Source: Cercis canadensis
Taxonomy: Eukaryota; Streptophyta; Magnoliopsida; Fabales; Fabaceae
DNA length: 64,000 nucleotides
Direction of reading: 5' to 3'
Assembly (NCBI GenBank): GCA_003255065.1
Contig: QAOA01003220.1
Location: 191,525-255,524, forward strand
Numbering within the stretch: position 1 is the stretch's first letter; each line of letters begins with the position of its first letter. Shown in pieces: positions 22,756 to 34,503 of this stretch. The notes beneath the pieces were generated by a model that worked only from the letters and a program-made list of their open reading frames with translations, did not search any database and was not told where the DNA came from. The position numbers were made by a program, and so were the translations under genes.

Positions 22756-25111
22756 TCAGAATACTTCTGCTTTACCTATTAGCCATAGCCAATCAAGAGC
22801 AACACCTATAAATAGGCCACACAGAAGACACAGCACAAGCAAATTACCCAAAGCATTCTGCTCAGGTCCCTGCAAAACCAAAAGTTGCCAACAATTTTAA
22901 TCTGCAAAACAAATGAAATTCAATGCAATATGTATAAAAAGGATGTAAAAAGAAGAATATTAACTCACTTTGTATCCTTTGGGTGCTTCTGTAAGTACAC
23001 ACACTGTGAGATAGCCATTGGTTAACCCCAGAAAGGAAGTGAGAAGGATCATCCATCCCTGATCACCATACTTTGCTGTGAAGTAGAATGCTGGGACCAG
23101 TAAGAATCTAGAAAGAACTGCAACCATTATTCCCTTTCTGGATTCCAATTTCAGGCATTTCACTGTTGGAATGTATCTTGATATTAGATCCCACACATTA
23201 TACATTGCAACTAGAACTAGTGGGTACCTGAAATATCAATATCCATGGAAACTTCTAGTGAGGAACAAGAGATTTAGATCATTTCATCACCCTCTCAATT
23301 CAAGTTGAAATGAGTTTGGCAACAAAATTTTTCTGTGGTAAGTTAGTGCCTACCATGTCCCCAGCTGGTGTGCACCGGTGTTTTCATAGAGGAATCCAGG
23401 GAAAATTGACAATGTAAGCACATATGTCAGAAACAAATCAGCTGCATAATCTATGTTCTGGAGGAATAAATCTTTATTGTTCAATCGCTCTTGATGTTTA
23501 GAATCACCGTTAACCTGTGAAAGATCGAAAGTCTTTTAGGATATGCAATCTTGAAAAATTCCCTAAACGTAATTCATGTGGTATCAAAGTTTACTTGGTT
23601 TTCATCTGTTTGGATCCCAGCAGCAGCAAGATCCGCTGAAACTGTTTTCGATCCTTCTAAGGCTGCCTTTGAGCGATAGTACTTAACAATTGGCAGTTTG
23701 GGGAAGTAAATTGCATAGAGAAGGATAGATAAAAACTCAATGAAGGTTGAGATTGCAAAGAATAAAACTGCAACAAGAAGGAGAAACCCAAGTTTTGTGA
23801 TAAGCTTGCAGGAAAGACATGTAACAAAAAAAAAACCAACATGGTCTACATAATAATATGGTGAGGACTACATACTAGCTCCTTTGCGAAGTCCATTATG
23901 AGATTTTTCAAAGACTACTTTTGTGAGCATCCTCAATAGAGAATCTAGAGCCCCAGATGCAGCTGCACCAGCAAGGAAGGACTGAAGAAAATTAAAATAA
24001 GAGGTATGAATAAGTTAGAGATAAAATAGCTCAAGTTACCAAACAAAAATGAAATAACTTTGAGAAGACTAGCCTGAAGTAATTCAGGGCACATGAAAGA
24101 TAAATCTCCAACCATTCCACCTAGAACATGGGCATCTGCAACTCCAAAACAACCAGAAAGTGCACATAAACCAATATAAGCTTCAATTCCCCCCTTCCCT
24201 GATGTGACTAAATCCAACTGGTACAACAAATTATTGGATGTATGTTAAGGACAAGTAAAAATGGATTATGAATCACATGAATTAGCCTACAGACATGAAG
24301 AGAAAATAAGTGAGGAAGGCTTAACTTACCATAAGAACCAGCAAAGTACTTGCAAAAAAGATGGTGTATCCTGATAGGTTCCGCAGTCTAGTATTCATCT
24401 TTGACTCATGGTATGCTAGTAATGCCAATGTTCCAAGTGCAAATGGTTCATAAAAGAGGGTAAGTACCCGTGATGGATGGTATTTCTTCAAAAGGAGAGT
24501 GAAAAAGTCATAAAACAATGAAGAAGAAAATATACTGATCTATTCTGCAGTTTAGAATTGATCTTTGTTGAAACCCCTTTGTAGTACCATGCTCATATAT
24601 ACAATGTGGCATTCATTCTTTATATACAGATAGTATAAAGTTGCAGAATTTACAAGCATCTACTCAAGAATCAGGTTTCAAGCCCCTTCTCCTATCCATT
24701 TTCTAGATTTCAAGCATGAATCTTTATAGGATTTCTGACTCACATGCTAATCAGAAGACCAAAATTTAACCACTTCACAGAATACTTACAAAGAACAGTA
24801 TACAGATTCAGATTAGTTAAGAAACTAAAAGTAACAAATGATTACTCACAGGGAATTGCTTGTAGTAGTAATCTCCTATTGTTAGCATACTGTTCCATGG
24901 TATAAGGTTCCCAACTCCAAGAATAAAACAAACTAGCATTGCTTTGTACTTTCCCTGGATTGCACATCGATGTAACACTATTATTTTGAGAAACATAGTT
25001 CTCAATCCTTCTTATGAAATCTTAAAAAATCCCCTGAATCATCAAGTGAAACAAATTTTCAGCACAAACCTCTAGCCTTATTGGAGCCCTGGTTTCATCA
25101 GCAGTTCTCAT
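22756..25111 (-). CDS. Equilibrative nucleoside transporter (ENT3/4/6/7-like), copy A, 419 aa
   Basis: Nine exons on the minus strand: 25111-25070, 24954-24850, 24485-24330, 24217-24074, 23981-23876, 23767-23595, 23514-23354, 23227-22969 and 22869-22756. It is a polytopic membrane protein of usual ENT length; family members have about 11 membrane spans and move nucleosides across the plasma membrane. Family signatures: NLIPWNSMLTIGDYYY in span 1, GVADAHVLGGMVGDLSFMCPE, FEKSHNGLRKGA at the exon 5/6 border, RFLLVPAFYFTAKYGDQGW, and a GPEQNALGNLLVL last span ending in Phe-stop. There is no frame lesion. The intron after exon 4 starts with GC (CTTCAG|GCTAGT); paralogs B and C have GT at this place. 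It is the first of three head-to-tail copies sharing exon structure. Confidence 0.93.
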
Positions 25112-26410
25112 GATGAATCCCTACAAGTATTAAAGTCAAAACTCTGCAGTGTATGTATCTCTGCTTGTACACAAAAAATTTAAGGCCATGCACCATACTG
25201 ATTTAATTTGAAGACTCTCAAATGATCCTTTCATTGTAGACTCAATTTACAAAGAAAATTTTTTAAATCAAAATATAAAAACCAATCCTTCTTGACTAAT
25301 GCAATTTGAGTTGTAATAGTTGCTAACTGGCTGATGTAAAATTAGATTCCCTACTGAGAGAATAGATTCTCATTTGCAAAATCAGAAGAACCCCACTTTT
25401 CCCCACCTCGCCCCTCCCAAAAGGGAGAAAAACAAAGGGTTTCTCTTTTGCTGGATTAGAAATGAACTCACCTTTTTCTTTTATTATTTTTTTCTGAATG
25501 AATACTGGTTCTGAAATTTGACTGAACAGAAGCTATCCAGCTGAGTTGCGACAAAGGACCTCTAGACAGGAAAATGACCTTGGTGGTGAAACAGAGTCGT
25601 TTTAATTCAAGTCTCAAGCTAATTTTTCAATTGAAAGCATTGAGCTGACACATTGCCAGAAAAGTAATTGCTTCAGAATTCTATAAATGACTGCAACAAG
25701 TTTAATGCACGTCAAAGCACTGCATAGATTTTTGGCAATTGGCAGCAGCACTATAACTTTCTGGACAAATGTCCTTACACTCCTAATGGCGAGGGGTTGG
25801 GCATTAAATGCAAAGAAAAGCCAACTTGATGTGGCTATAGGCCCTTTTTGGAAAATTCGAGGTGTCCCTCCCCTCAAAATTTAATGTAAAGTTCCGAACT
25901 TTAAAATCAGTGAGCATAGTATCATAAAGGGAAATTACGTACGAAATGAAATGGGAAGATATTACTTTAGTATCATCAACATAGGAATTTTCCTACGCTT
26001 CTTTAAGTAGCAATTTTTCGGAAAATATACTTTTTCATTCTTTTTTTCAGTAGAAAATAATTTGCTTTACATTCTGGGTGCCTCAACCAGATCCTGCTGC
26101 TTAAGGGATGAATTTTAAGATTTTCTGCTGCTTAACAGTTGGTTTACATGGTTCTCTGGCATTTCTTTAGCGGCAGAAACTTAGGAGCATGGAATCTCCA
26201 GTTACATAGCCAGATATGATAATTCAATGATTGCTCATCTTTTTCCAGCCAAGAGAGTATTTTAATTCTATGATTTTCATAGATTAATATCATATCATAG
26301 GTATGACTCAAAATATGATTTTGACTGATGTTTGAAGATTCCAAGTGCAACAATAGAGAAACTTCAATTGACTAAGGATTCATCAGTTACAACATATACT
26401 TGGTTTTTGT
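25112..26410. other. Intergenic spacer between ENT copies A and B
   Basis: About 1.3 kb that should hold the promoter of copy A and the 3' flank of pseudogene B. No open frame with a motif is seen. No repeat was recognised. Confidence 0.5.
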
Positions 26411-27806
26411 TTAGAATCCTTGTTCTTCACCTATAAGCCATAACCAATCAAGAGCAACCCCTGCAAATATGCCAGCTAAAAGACACAGCACAAGCAAATT
26501 ACCCAATGCATATTGTTCGGGACCCTGCCAAAGCACAAACCCCAAAACTGTGATGAGTGATTGAACCAAAAGATAGACTCAGTTCTCTATGAACATTGTA
26601 GATAAATAAGCTAACCTTGTAACCTTTGGGTGCCACTTTAAGGACACACACAGTGAGATAGCCATTGGTGAATCCCAAGAAGGATATGAGCAGGATCATC
26701 CATCCATCATCACCATATTTTGCTGTGAAGTAAAATGCTGGGATCAGCAAGAATCTAGAAAGAACTGCAATTAGTAAGCCTTCCTTGACTCCAACTTCAA
26801 GAATTTCACCAGAGGAATATATCTTGATATTAGATCCGCAATGTTGTACATCGCTATCAAAACAAGTGGATACTTAGAAAGATCATCAGTTCAATGCAAC
26901 CATGAAATTCAGTATATCATTCTCTATCACAAATCCTTACTTGATGTTGGGAGAAAGGGGAGGGGGGCGTGTTTTCCATATTCACTTAAGTTTTCAGTCT
27001 GTTTTGCAATTGTAATGAAGACTAATGTTGCTGATGGCTATAAATAAGACAGTTCATGATTTTGAACTTAAAGTATATTAGATAGCAAAGGTTCCATTCT
27101 TGACATTATAAGGATAGTACAGAAAAGCTGCATGATATTTGTCATCTTTACATTAGAATTACGCTGTACAGAAGTTTCAGGAAATTTTGTTGAGTATTAC
27201 TACTAGTGGATAACACTGCTCAAAATTTAGCAAACGAAACCAAATGATTCTGTTTTATGTCATATAAAAGAAAACTTGCATGATCAAATGAGTGATTACC
27301 ATGTGCCTAACTGATGTGATCCAGTATTTTCATACAAGAAACCAGGGAAAATTGACAGTGTTAATACATATATCAGAAACAAGTCAGCTGCATAATCAAT
27401 GTTATGAAGAAAAATTGTTTGTTGTTCAACCGCTCTTGTTGTTTGCCATTGTATCCAACCTACAATTCCAAAACCCTTCAGTATATCATAGAAAGAATTT
27501 CACTTGAATGCCAGTTTGAATGTTCTGAAGAAAAATAAGTTGGATTACTTGTTGGTTTGTCTCAGTTTGAATGCCAGCAGCAGCAAGTCATCTGAAACAG
27601 TTTTTAATCCTTCTAACGCTGCCTTTGAACCGTAGTATTTCACTATGGACAACTTAGGGAAGTAGATTGCATAGAGGATAATACATAGAAACTAAATGAA
27701 CGTGGAGATTGCAAAGAATAGTACTGCAAGAGTCAGAAAGAAATTCTTTCAATTTTAAGGAAAATGGCTTCTAAAAATTTATCAGTAGACACTAGTGAGT
27801 AGTGAC

Positions 27807-28073
27807 TGTTAAACTGAGAAAAGTATAGGCCAGAAAACTGTCTTCCTCCTAGAGAATTCTCATATAAATAGTGTTTAATAAAAGCTGAATTTCAGCCCTG
27901 TAACTTAGCTAAACTGTCATATGTCTATCCTACAGCTGAGCTATCCTAATTAAGGATGATTTACAAATTTACAGTTACAAAACTACAGTTGTACAATTTA
28001 TTCTAGCTTTAAATGTCCAATTATGATTTTGCTGGTTTTAAATGACCAGTAAATTTGTTAATTTCCGTTGACA
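27807..28073 (-). repeat. 3' LTR of the copia element (267 bp)
   Basis: Downstream LTR relative to the minus-strand element. It differs from its partner at 32340-32610 by scattered substitutions and small indels. Confidence 0.93.
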
Positions 28074-28082
28074 TCCCCCCTC
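28074..28082 (-). promoter_or_regulatory. Polypurine tract of the copia element
   Basis: On the minus strand this reads GAGGGGGGA immediately before the 3' LTR, the position of the plus-strand primer for reverse transcription. Confidence 0.8.
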
Positions 28083-28137
28083 AAATTGATGCTAATAAGT
28101 CTAAAAGCATCCATTTGCTAACTAGGAAATTATGGTG

Positions 28138-31100
28138 CTAACGTGATAAGGATTTGGTGAAGATGTCAGCAGTCTGTTTAGATGTTGAGACATGAGGTAG
28201 AGTGATAACTCTGCGGTTGTAGGCTCCCCGGATAAAGTGACAATCGACTTCTATGTGCTTTGTTCGTTCATGGAAAACTAGATTCGCTGCAATTTGTATA
28301 GCACTTGTGTTGTCAGCATGTAATGGAGTTGGTTTGGCTTGGGAGAAACCAAGTTCTTTTAGAAGAGCATGCAACCAAATTATCTTAGAACATGCAGTAG
28401 ACATGGCACGATACTTTGCTTCAGTGGATGATTTAGAGACTGAGGCTTGTTTCTTGCATTTCCAAGAGATTGGAGCATCACCCAGAAACATACACCATCC
28501 GGTAGTATATTTCCTTGTGTTTGGACATCCAGCGCAATCAGCGTCACTGTAGGCTTGGAGCTAGAGTAATGAACCAGTAGGGAAGAATAAGCCATGATTG
28601 GAAGTGCCAAGAAGATATCAAATGATGCGGTGTACTGCTAAAAGGTGGAGATGCCAAGGGGATTGTATGAACTTGCTAACTGTGTGGACATCAAAAGAGA
28701 TGTCTGGTCAAGTGTTGGTTAGGTAGATAAGACTACCAACCAACTTGCGATATAAAGTGTGGTCTTTAAGAAAAATACCTTCATCTCGGCTATATTTCAC
28801 ATTAATTTCCATGGGGGTGTCAACAAAATTTGCATTGGTGATGCCGACTAAGTGGACCATATCTTAAATATACTTGTGCTGATTTAAAAAAATAAAAATA
28901 AATAAAAAAAGATTGATAATGTACCTCTAACCCCAAGAAGTAAGTGAACCGACCAAGGTCTTCATGTGGAAGGTTGAATGCAGCAACTGCTGAATTGCAG
29001 AGATAGTCGTTGGATCAGAACAAGTCACCACAATATCGTTCACATAAACAAGGAGTACCACAATAACTTTAGAAGTCCTTTGTAGAAAAAAGGAGGGGGT
29101 CATACTGGCTCTGAGTGAATGAAAAATTAAGGAGGGTAGACCGAAACTTCTCAAACCATATCCTTGGTGCTTGCTTCAAGCCATATAAAGAACGTTTTAG
29201 TTTGCAAACAACATTAGGTGAAGGAGTTGTCATACCAGTGGGAAGTTTGATGTAAACTACCTCCTTGAGGTCACCATGGAGGAATGCATTTTTAACATCC
29301 AATTGATGTAACGGCCAGGATTAAGATGTAGCAAGGGCAAGAATAGTGTGCACCGTAGTCATCTTGACTATAGGTGCAAAGGTCTCAACATAGTCAAGAC
29401 CATACTTTCGCTTATTTCCAAGAACAACCAGCCGAGCCTTGTGACAGTTTACATATCCATCCAGACGAAGCTTTACTAAAACCACAAACTTGCTGCCAAG
29501 AGGTTTAACAGTGGGGGAATATGGGACAACATCCCATGTCTGATTTTCTTCAAGTGCTAGAAGTTCTGCTTCAATAGCTTTTTGCCAACATTCATGCTCC
29601 ATGGCCTGTTTATAAGAAGAAGGGATAAAAACAGATGATAAAGTTGCCATCAAGGATAAGGGAAAGGTAAAACCATACTTTTCTGGGGGTTTACGAACGC
29701 GAGAGCTACGTCATGGAGGAGCTGGTTCAGAGTCAAGTACAGGATCAGCAGTCAGGGAGTGATCTTGAGAAGGCCCAGGAGGTTTGGATGGCTGAGTTAG
29801 AGTGGCCTTTTTACATTGTTAGTACACCAAGAAAGGTCTAGAGGATGGTGGTCCTGCAGAAGAGTTAACAAACAATGGCAAAATAGAAATTGAGGGAGAG
29901 AGAGGGTCACAGTGAGAAGCAAAAAAATATTTATTTTCCTGAAAGATGACATTTCTATAGACTCGAATCCGATGTAGGTTAGGATCATAGCATAGAAAAC
30001 CTTTATGGTAAGCAGAATATCCAAGAAATGCACATTCAACTGATTGAGTTGTGAGCTTAGTGCGTTCTTGTGGAGGAAGATGGACATAACACACATAACT
30101 AAAGGTACGAATATTAGAATAAGTGGGCGGGTGACCAAATAACTGAGTGAAAGGAAAGTCATGGTTCAATAATGGAGAGGGCAAGCGGTTAATAAGGTGG
30201 ACAACATGGGAGAGAGCTTCACACCAGAACCGAGATGATACAGAGGAGTCCAACAAAAGGGTGCGGACAACATCAAGAAGATGTAGGTTTTTTCTTTCAG
30301 CTACCTCATTTTGTTGAAGGGCTGAATAATAGGACCTTTGAGAGACAAAACTATTAGTTTGCAAGAATTGCTGAAATAAATGAGACATGTAATCCCCCCA
30401 TTGTCAGAGCGAAGAATTTTAATTTTTGAAGAAAATTGGATCTGAAAATAAGCATGAAAAAATTTGAAAACAAAGAATACTTCGTCTTTTGAGTGTAGAA
30501 AATAAATCCATGTAAAACAACTATAGTCGTCAATAAAAGTGACGAAATACTTGTAATTAGCATGAGATATAACATGTGTCATCCCCCATACATCACTATG
30601 GATCATATCAAAAGGTTGTCCTACATTCGATTGATGAGTGGGAAATGGGAGAATTTTACTTTTGCCAAGTTTACACGAAATGCAATTAGATTGAACAGCA
30701 CTAAGATATGGTGACTCTTTATTTCCAAGAAAACCAGATTTCAGCAAATCATGAAATACATTTGAATTTGGATGTCCAAGACGCTTATACCACGTTCTGT
30801 AATCAACATGAGCAGAATTACAAGAAACAAAAGGCAAGGAAAGACATGTAGACAAAGAGAAAGGGAATAGGAAAAAGCATCCAACTTTAGGCCCCTTTGC
30901 GATCATCTTCCCTGAGTGTTGATCCTGCACAAGACAACCAGATTTTGAGAATTCTACCCGACAATTATTGTCAACTAACTGACCAACATAAATAAGATTA
31001 CTCATGAGACTGGGAGAGACAAAGACATCAGTTAAAGATGAAGAAATATCACCAGTGACTGTGATAGGTAAAGGGTTACCATTAGCAATATGAATCTTGA

Positions 31101-31200
31101 GATTTCCAAAATATTTGGTAACATTAGTAAGGAAATGAGCATTGTTTGTCATATGGTTGAAAGCCCCAGAGTCAAAGTACCAAGGAGAAGAGGTAAAAAA
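28138..31200 (-). pseudogene. Copia pol remnant (protease, integrase, RT, RNase H)
   Basis: Several minus-strand frames must be joined to read through, so the polyprotein is broken. In order: a protease remnant with WYFDSGAFNHMT (Asp-Ser-Gly site) near 31190-31150; integrase with a CISCKLGK zinc-finger part and FDMIHSDVWG, FIDDYS and ILRSDNGG core segments (30400-31000), shifted into a second frame near 30390; RT with LDGYVNCHKARLVV and MDVKNAFLHGDL (29100-29650); the RT catalytic motif reads YVND where copia has YVDD (about 29030); RNase H with SSTEAKYRAMS and HADNTSAI (28140-28490). The RT motif change alone would be expected to impair activity. Confidence 0.9.
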
Positions 31201-31273
31201 AGGGTTTACTTGAGAGTCCTAAAGCAAAGAATGTTGAAATGATCATTTGTTGAACCATTTCAGGAGTCAAAGT

Positions 31274-32188
31274 TTAAACAGAGGCAAAAGCATTTTGTTG
31301 TATAGATGTTGTATTCACAGAACTACTAGGAGTAGAAGAACCAACCAAGGCAATAAAGGTTGTTGCAGATCTCTTGGGCGGTTGGACATTCTTTGATAAT
31401 ATGTCCATCATTTTTACAGTAACTGCTGATTTTTTTTTTGGGCAGTTGGAAGCAAAATGGCCAAATCCTTTGCAACATAAACATTGAACCACGCTCATGT
31501 CTCGTCCTCTTGGCCTACCTTGTGCTGCATACACCACAAGAACAAAGGTGGATTTTTGTTGTTCCATGGTGGTTTGAGTGAGAAAGCGTTGTTCCTCACG
31601 AAACAAATCATTGAGGTATGCATCCAATGAAGGTATAGGATATTGGTTCATGAAATTGGACCTGATACCTTCGAATTCAAATCTCAATTTCATAAGAAAT
31701 TGATCACATTTAATAGTTTCATGAACTGGTTGTACCGAACAAAGACCTTCAAGAGTTAAGTTTTCATAGACTATGAAAGTGTACTCAGCCCAAAGATTCA
31801 TGAAATGAGAGTAAAATTTAGAGATAGAAAGACTATCCTATTGAAAAATGGCTATTTCATGTTCAAGCTGGAATCTACGATCAGTGTTATTTTGATTGTA
31901 GATTTTCTTTAGATAGGCCCACATATCAACTGTAGTCTTGAAGGGTCGAAGATTGAGGATGATGTTGGGATCAACCGAGCCTATAATCCATGCCATGACT
32001 TGAGCATCCTTTACTTCCCACTTGGCATGCTCGTCCTTGTATGTGTTTTTGTCAGGAGCAGGTTTACTGCCATCAACATGACCCCACAAGTCCTTACCTT
32101 TGACAAATATCTGGAATTGGAATACCCAGGCTAGCTAGTTCTTGCCATTAAGGTAAACCAGCAAGACATCATACTTTTCGAAAGACAT
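31274..32188 (-). pseudogene. Copia gag remnant
   Basis: From an ATG at 32188 a UBN2-type gag reads on the minus strand but soon meets an in-frame TAG (near 32133) and is split again between 31838 and 31801. The C-terminal part carries a CCHC zinc knuckle (CLCCKGFGHFASNC, spacing C-x2-C-x4-H-x4-C) at about 31440-31490. It is followed by protease-region sequence after a short gap. Confidence 0.85.
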
Positions 32189-32327
32189 GAGGCTAAGAAA
32201 AAATTGGTCACAAAGAACCAATTCTGGACTAGGAATGAGCCGAAAAATAACCAAGAAGAATTTGGTCTGGACTAGGACAAATGAAAAGAGACATGGAGTG
32301 TCTAGGCTAGGCTAGGATCATGAACTA

Positions 32328-32339
32328 GCTCTGATACCA
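32328..32339 (-). promoter_or_regulatory. Primer-binding site of the copia element
   Basis: The minus-strand sequence TGGTATCAGAGC lies directly next to the 5' LTR. This is the common copia primer site complementary to the 3' end of initiator tRNA-Met. Confidence 0.9.
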
Positions 32340-32610
32340 TGTTAAACTGAGAAAAGTGTAGGCCAGAAAACTGTGTCCTCCTCCTAGAGAATTCTCATAT
32401 AAATAGTGTTTAATACAAGCTGAATTTCAGCCTTGTAAATTAGCTAAACTGCCATATGTCTATCCTACAGTTGGGCTATCCTAATTAAGGATGGATTTAC
32501 ATATTTATAGTTACAAAACTAAAATTGTACAATTTATGCTGGTCTTTAAATGTCCAACTATGATTTTGCTGGTTTTAAATGACCAATAAATTTGCTAATT
32601 TCCGTTGACA
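32340..32610 (-). repeat. 5' LTR of the copia element (271 bp)
   Basis: Upstream LTR relative to the minus-strand element, bordered by the primer-binding site on one side and the GTGAC target duplication on the other. Confidence 0.93.
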
Positions 32611-33657
32611 GTGACCATTACACTGATCGAGAATTCACAAACATTATAATTGCTAGAAAAGGACCAACTACACTAAACATCATATTCCAACAGAAACAAC
32701 AGAAAACAAATACAAGAAACCAGTTGTAAAGTAAGAGTAACATACTAGCCCCCTTGCGAAGTCCATTATGAGATTTCTCAAAACTAGCTTTTGTCAGCAG
32801 TCTCAAAACAGAAATTAGAGCCCCTGATGCAGCTAATCCAGCAAGGTAGGACTGCACAACATTACAAAATGTACTGATCAGGTCGAAAACATAGAACAAG
32901 ACCTCTACCTATACCCTTCTCTCCCTTCCAACATATAAAGAATGAAAAGTAAAAAAAGGAAACAGCGATAATATTAAAGAAACTACATACAAGACAACCT
33001 GGATGAACTCAGGGCACATGAAAGACAGGTCTCAGACCATGCCACCTTGGACATGAGCATCTGCTAGGCCGAAACAAGCAAAACTGCTCATAAACCGATA
33101 TGAGGTCCAATTCCACCTTTCCCTGATGTTGCTAGATCCAACTGTCACACAAAATTGTTGGAAGCTGTTACGGACTAAGGGAAATAGGTGACATATAAAC
33201 TACAAGAATCAAATAGTGCAAATTAAAGATCTCGAAAAGCTCTACTTACAACAAGAACAAAGAAAGTACTGGCAAAGAATAGAGTATATCCAGCTAAATT
33301 CCGCAGCCTGGTGTTGATCTTTGACTCATAGTAGGCCAGTATTGCCATTGGTCCAAGTGCAAATGGTTGATAAACCAGAGTAAGTACCCTTGCAGGATGG
33401 TATTCCTTCATAGTGGAAGAAAATTTTCTTTTAGTACAACTAGTTTTCCTGAAATCTCACATTTATGTGGCATTCAATTTGAATTAGACAACAAAGAGAT
33501 AACAGATATCACACCCATCAGTTTCTTTTGGAGAAATCAGTTCAGTATATCACTTAGCTTCATAGTTTTCCAGTTCACAGAACAAGCTTTTTCTTGCCCC
33601 TTCTTTATGGGACAACATGCAATCTCAAAGTTATATACAAGACTTCATAAAATAATT

Positions 33658-34210
33658 GACTTAATTGTAATTTTGGTCCCCCTATTTTAACCACTTGAAC
33701 GTTTTGGTCCTCCTTCTTTAAAAATGAACTATTGAGTCCCTCTATATTCATAAAATGTACAAGTTTAATCCATTTATCTTTAAGTCAAAATTCTTAGGTT
33801 TATTTCAATGTGTAAAGTTCTCTGATTCATAATCTCACCATTCAGATTGAAAGGCTACATCTTGTGAACCTTCTCACTAAATTTGAGCTCGATCTAATGG
33901 TGAAACTCAGCCCAAAATACCAAAATTATAAGTTTTCATCTAACCAAAAATTTAGATTTATTCACCGTTAGATCGAGCTGAAATTTAATAGAAGAAAGAT
34001 TCACAAGATGTAGTTTTTCAATCTGAACGGTGGGATTATGAATCAGAGAACTTTACACCTTGAAATAAACCTAAAAATTTTGACTTAAAGATAAATAGAC
34101 TAAACTTGTACATTTTATAAATATAGAGGGATTCAATAGTTCATTTTTAAAAAAGGAGGACCAAAATGTTCAAGTGGTTAAAATAGAGAGACCAAAATTG
34201 CAATTAAGCC
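33658..34210. mobile_element. MULE-type foldback element, 553 bp, in intron 2 of ENT copy B
   Basis: The left arm (33658 to about 33905) and right arm (about 33961-34210) are inverted copies of each other over nearly their whole length, around 90% identical by eye, around a loop of about 55 bp. Ends read GACTTAATTG on the left and CAATTAAGCC on the right. The flanks carry a perfect 9-bp direct repeat AAAATAATT (33649-33657 and 34211-34219). A 9-bp duplication with long terminal inverted repeats starting with G points to a non-autonomous Mutator-like element. It has no coding capacity. A transcript through the intron would fold into a hairpin of about 250 bp. Confidence 0.88.
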
Positions 34211-34503
34211 AAAATAATTTTAAGTACGTCCATAAGAAACTAAAGTAATGATTACTTACTTACAGGGAACAATTTGTAATAGTAGTCTCCTATTGTCAAC
34301 ATGCTGTTCCACGAAACGAGGGACCCGACTCCAAGAATGAAACAAACTACCATAGCTTTGTATTTTTCCTGCTCATAATTAATTAAATTTGAAAGTATTG
34401 TAGGCAAGCAACAATCTTTTCTTAATCAATTATTCAATGGGACAAAAGTCTAAGCACTTACCTCAAGCTTCCTTGGTGCCTCACTCCCATTGGCCATGGT
34501 CAT

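Larger units (their letters stand above)
27807..32610 (-). mobile_element. Ty1/copia LTR retrotransposon, degenerate, 4804 bp
   Basis: Coding strand is minus, the same direction as the host pseudogene. LTRs are at 27807-28073 (3' LTR) and 32340-32610 (5' LTR); both start TGTTAAACTG and end CCGTTGACA as seen on the plus strand. A perfect 5-bp target duplication GTGAC flanks it (27802-27806 and 32611-32615). Domain order gag - protease - integrase - RT - RNase H identifies copia. By eye the LTRs differ at roughly 6-7% of positions plus three small indels, so the insertion is not recent. The reading frames carry stops and shifts, so it is not autonomous. Without the element and one target copy, the host intron would be about 213 bp, close to the 217 bp of copy C. 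Confidence 0.95.
26411..34503 (-). pseudogene. ENT copy B, pseudogene interrupted by two mobile elements
   Basis: The same nine-exon layout as copies A and C. Exons: 34503-34462, 34368-34264, 33405-33250, 33141-32999, 32851-32746, 27723-27549, 27459-27300, about 26873-26616 and 26524-26411. Exons 1, 2, 3, 5 and 9 read cleanly. Lesions: exon 4 has stops at 33090-33088 (Cys to TGA) and 33034-33032 (Gly to TGA) plus a 1-base deletion (143 vs 144 nt); exon 6 has TAG at 27694-27692 (Glu to stop) and a 1-base deletion (175 vs 176 nt); exon 7 lost one base (160 vs 161); exon 8 lost one base (258 vs 259) and its acceptor AG|G has become AAG. Intron 5 holds a copia element and intron 2 a foldback element. 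It resembles copy C more than A. No functional transporter is expected. Confidence 0.92.

Noticed and set aside
28074..28082. Poly-C run as a sequencing artefact
   Set aside because: On the coding strand of the copia element it is the polypurine tract at the expected place beside the LTR.
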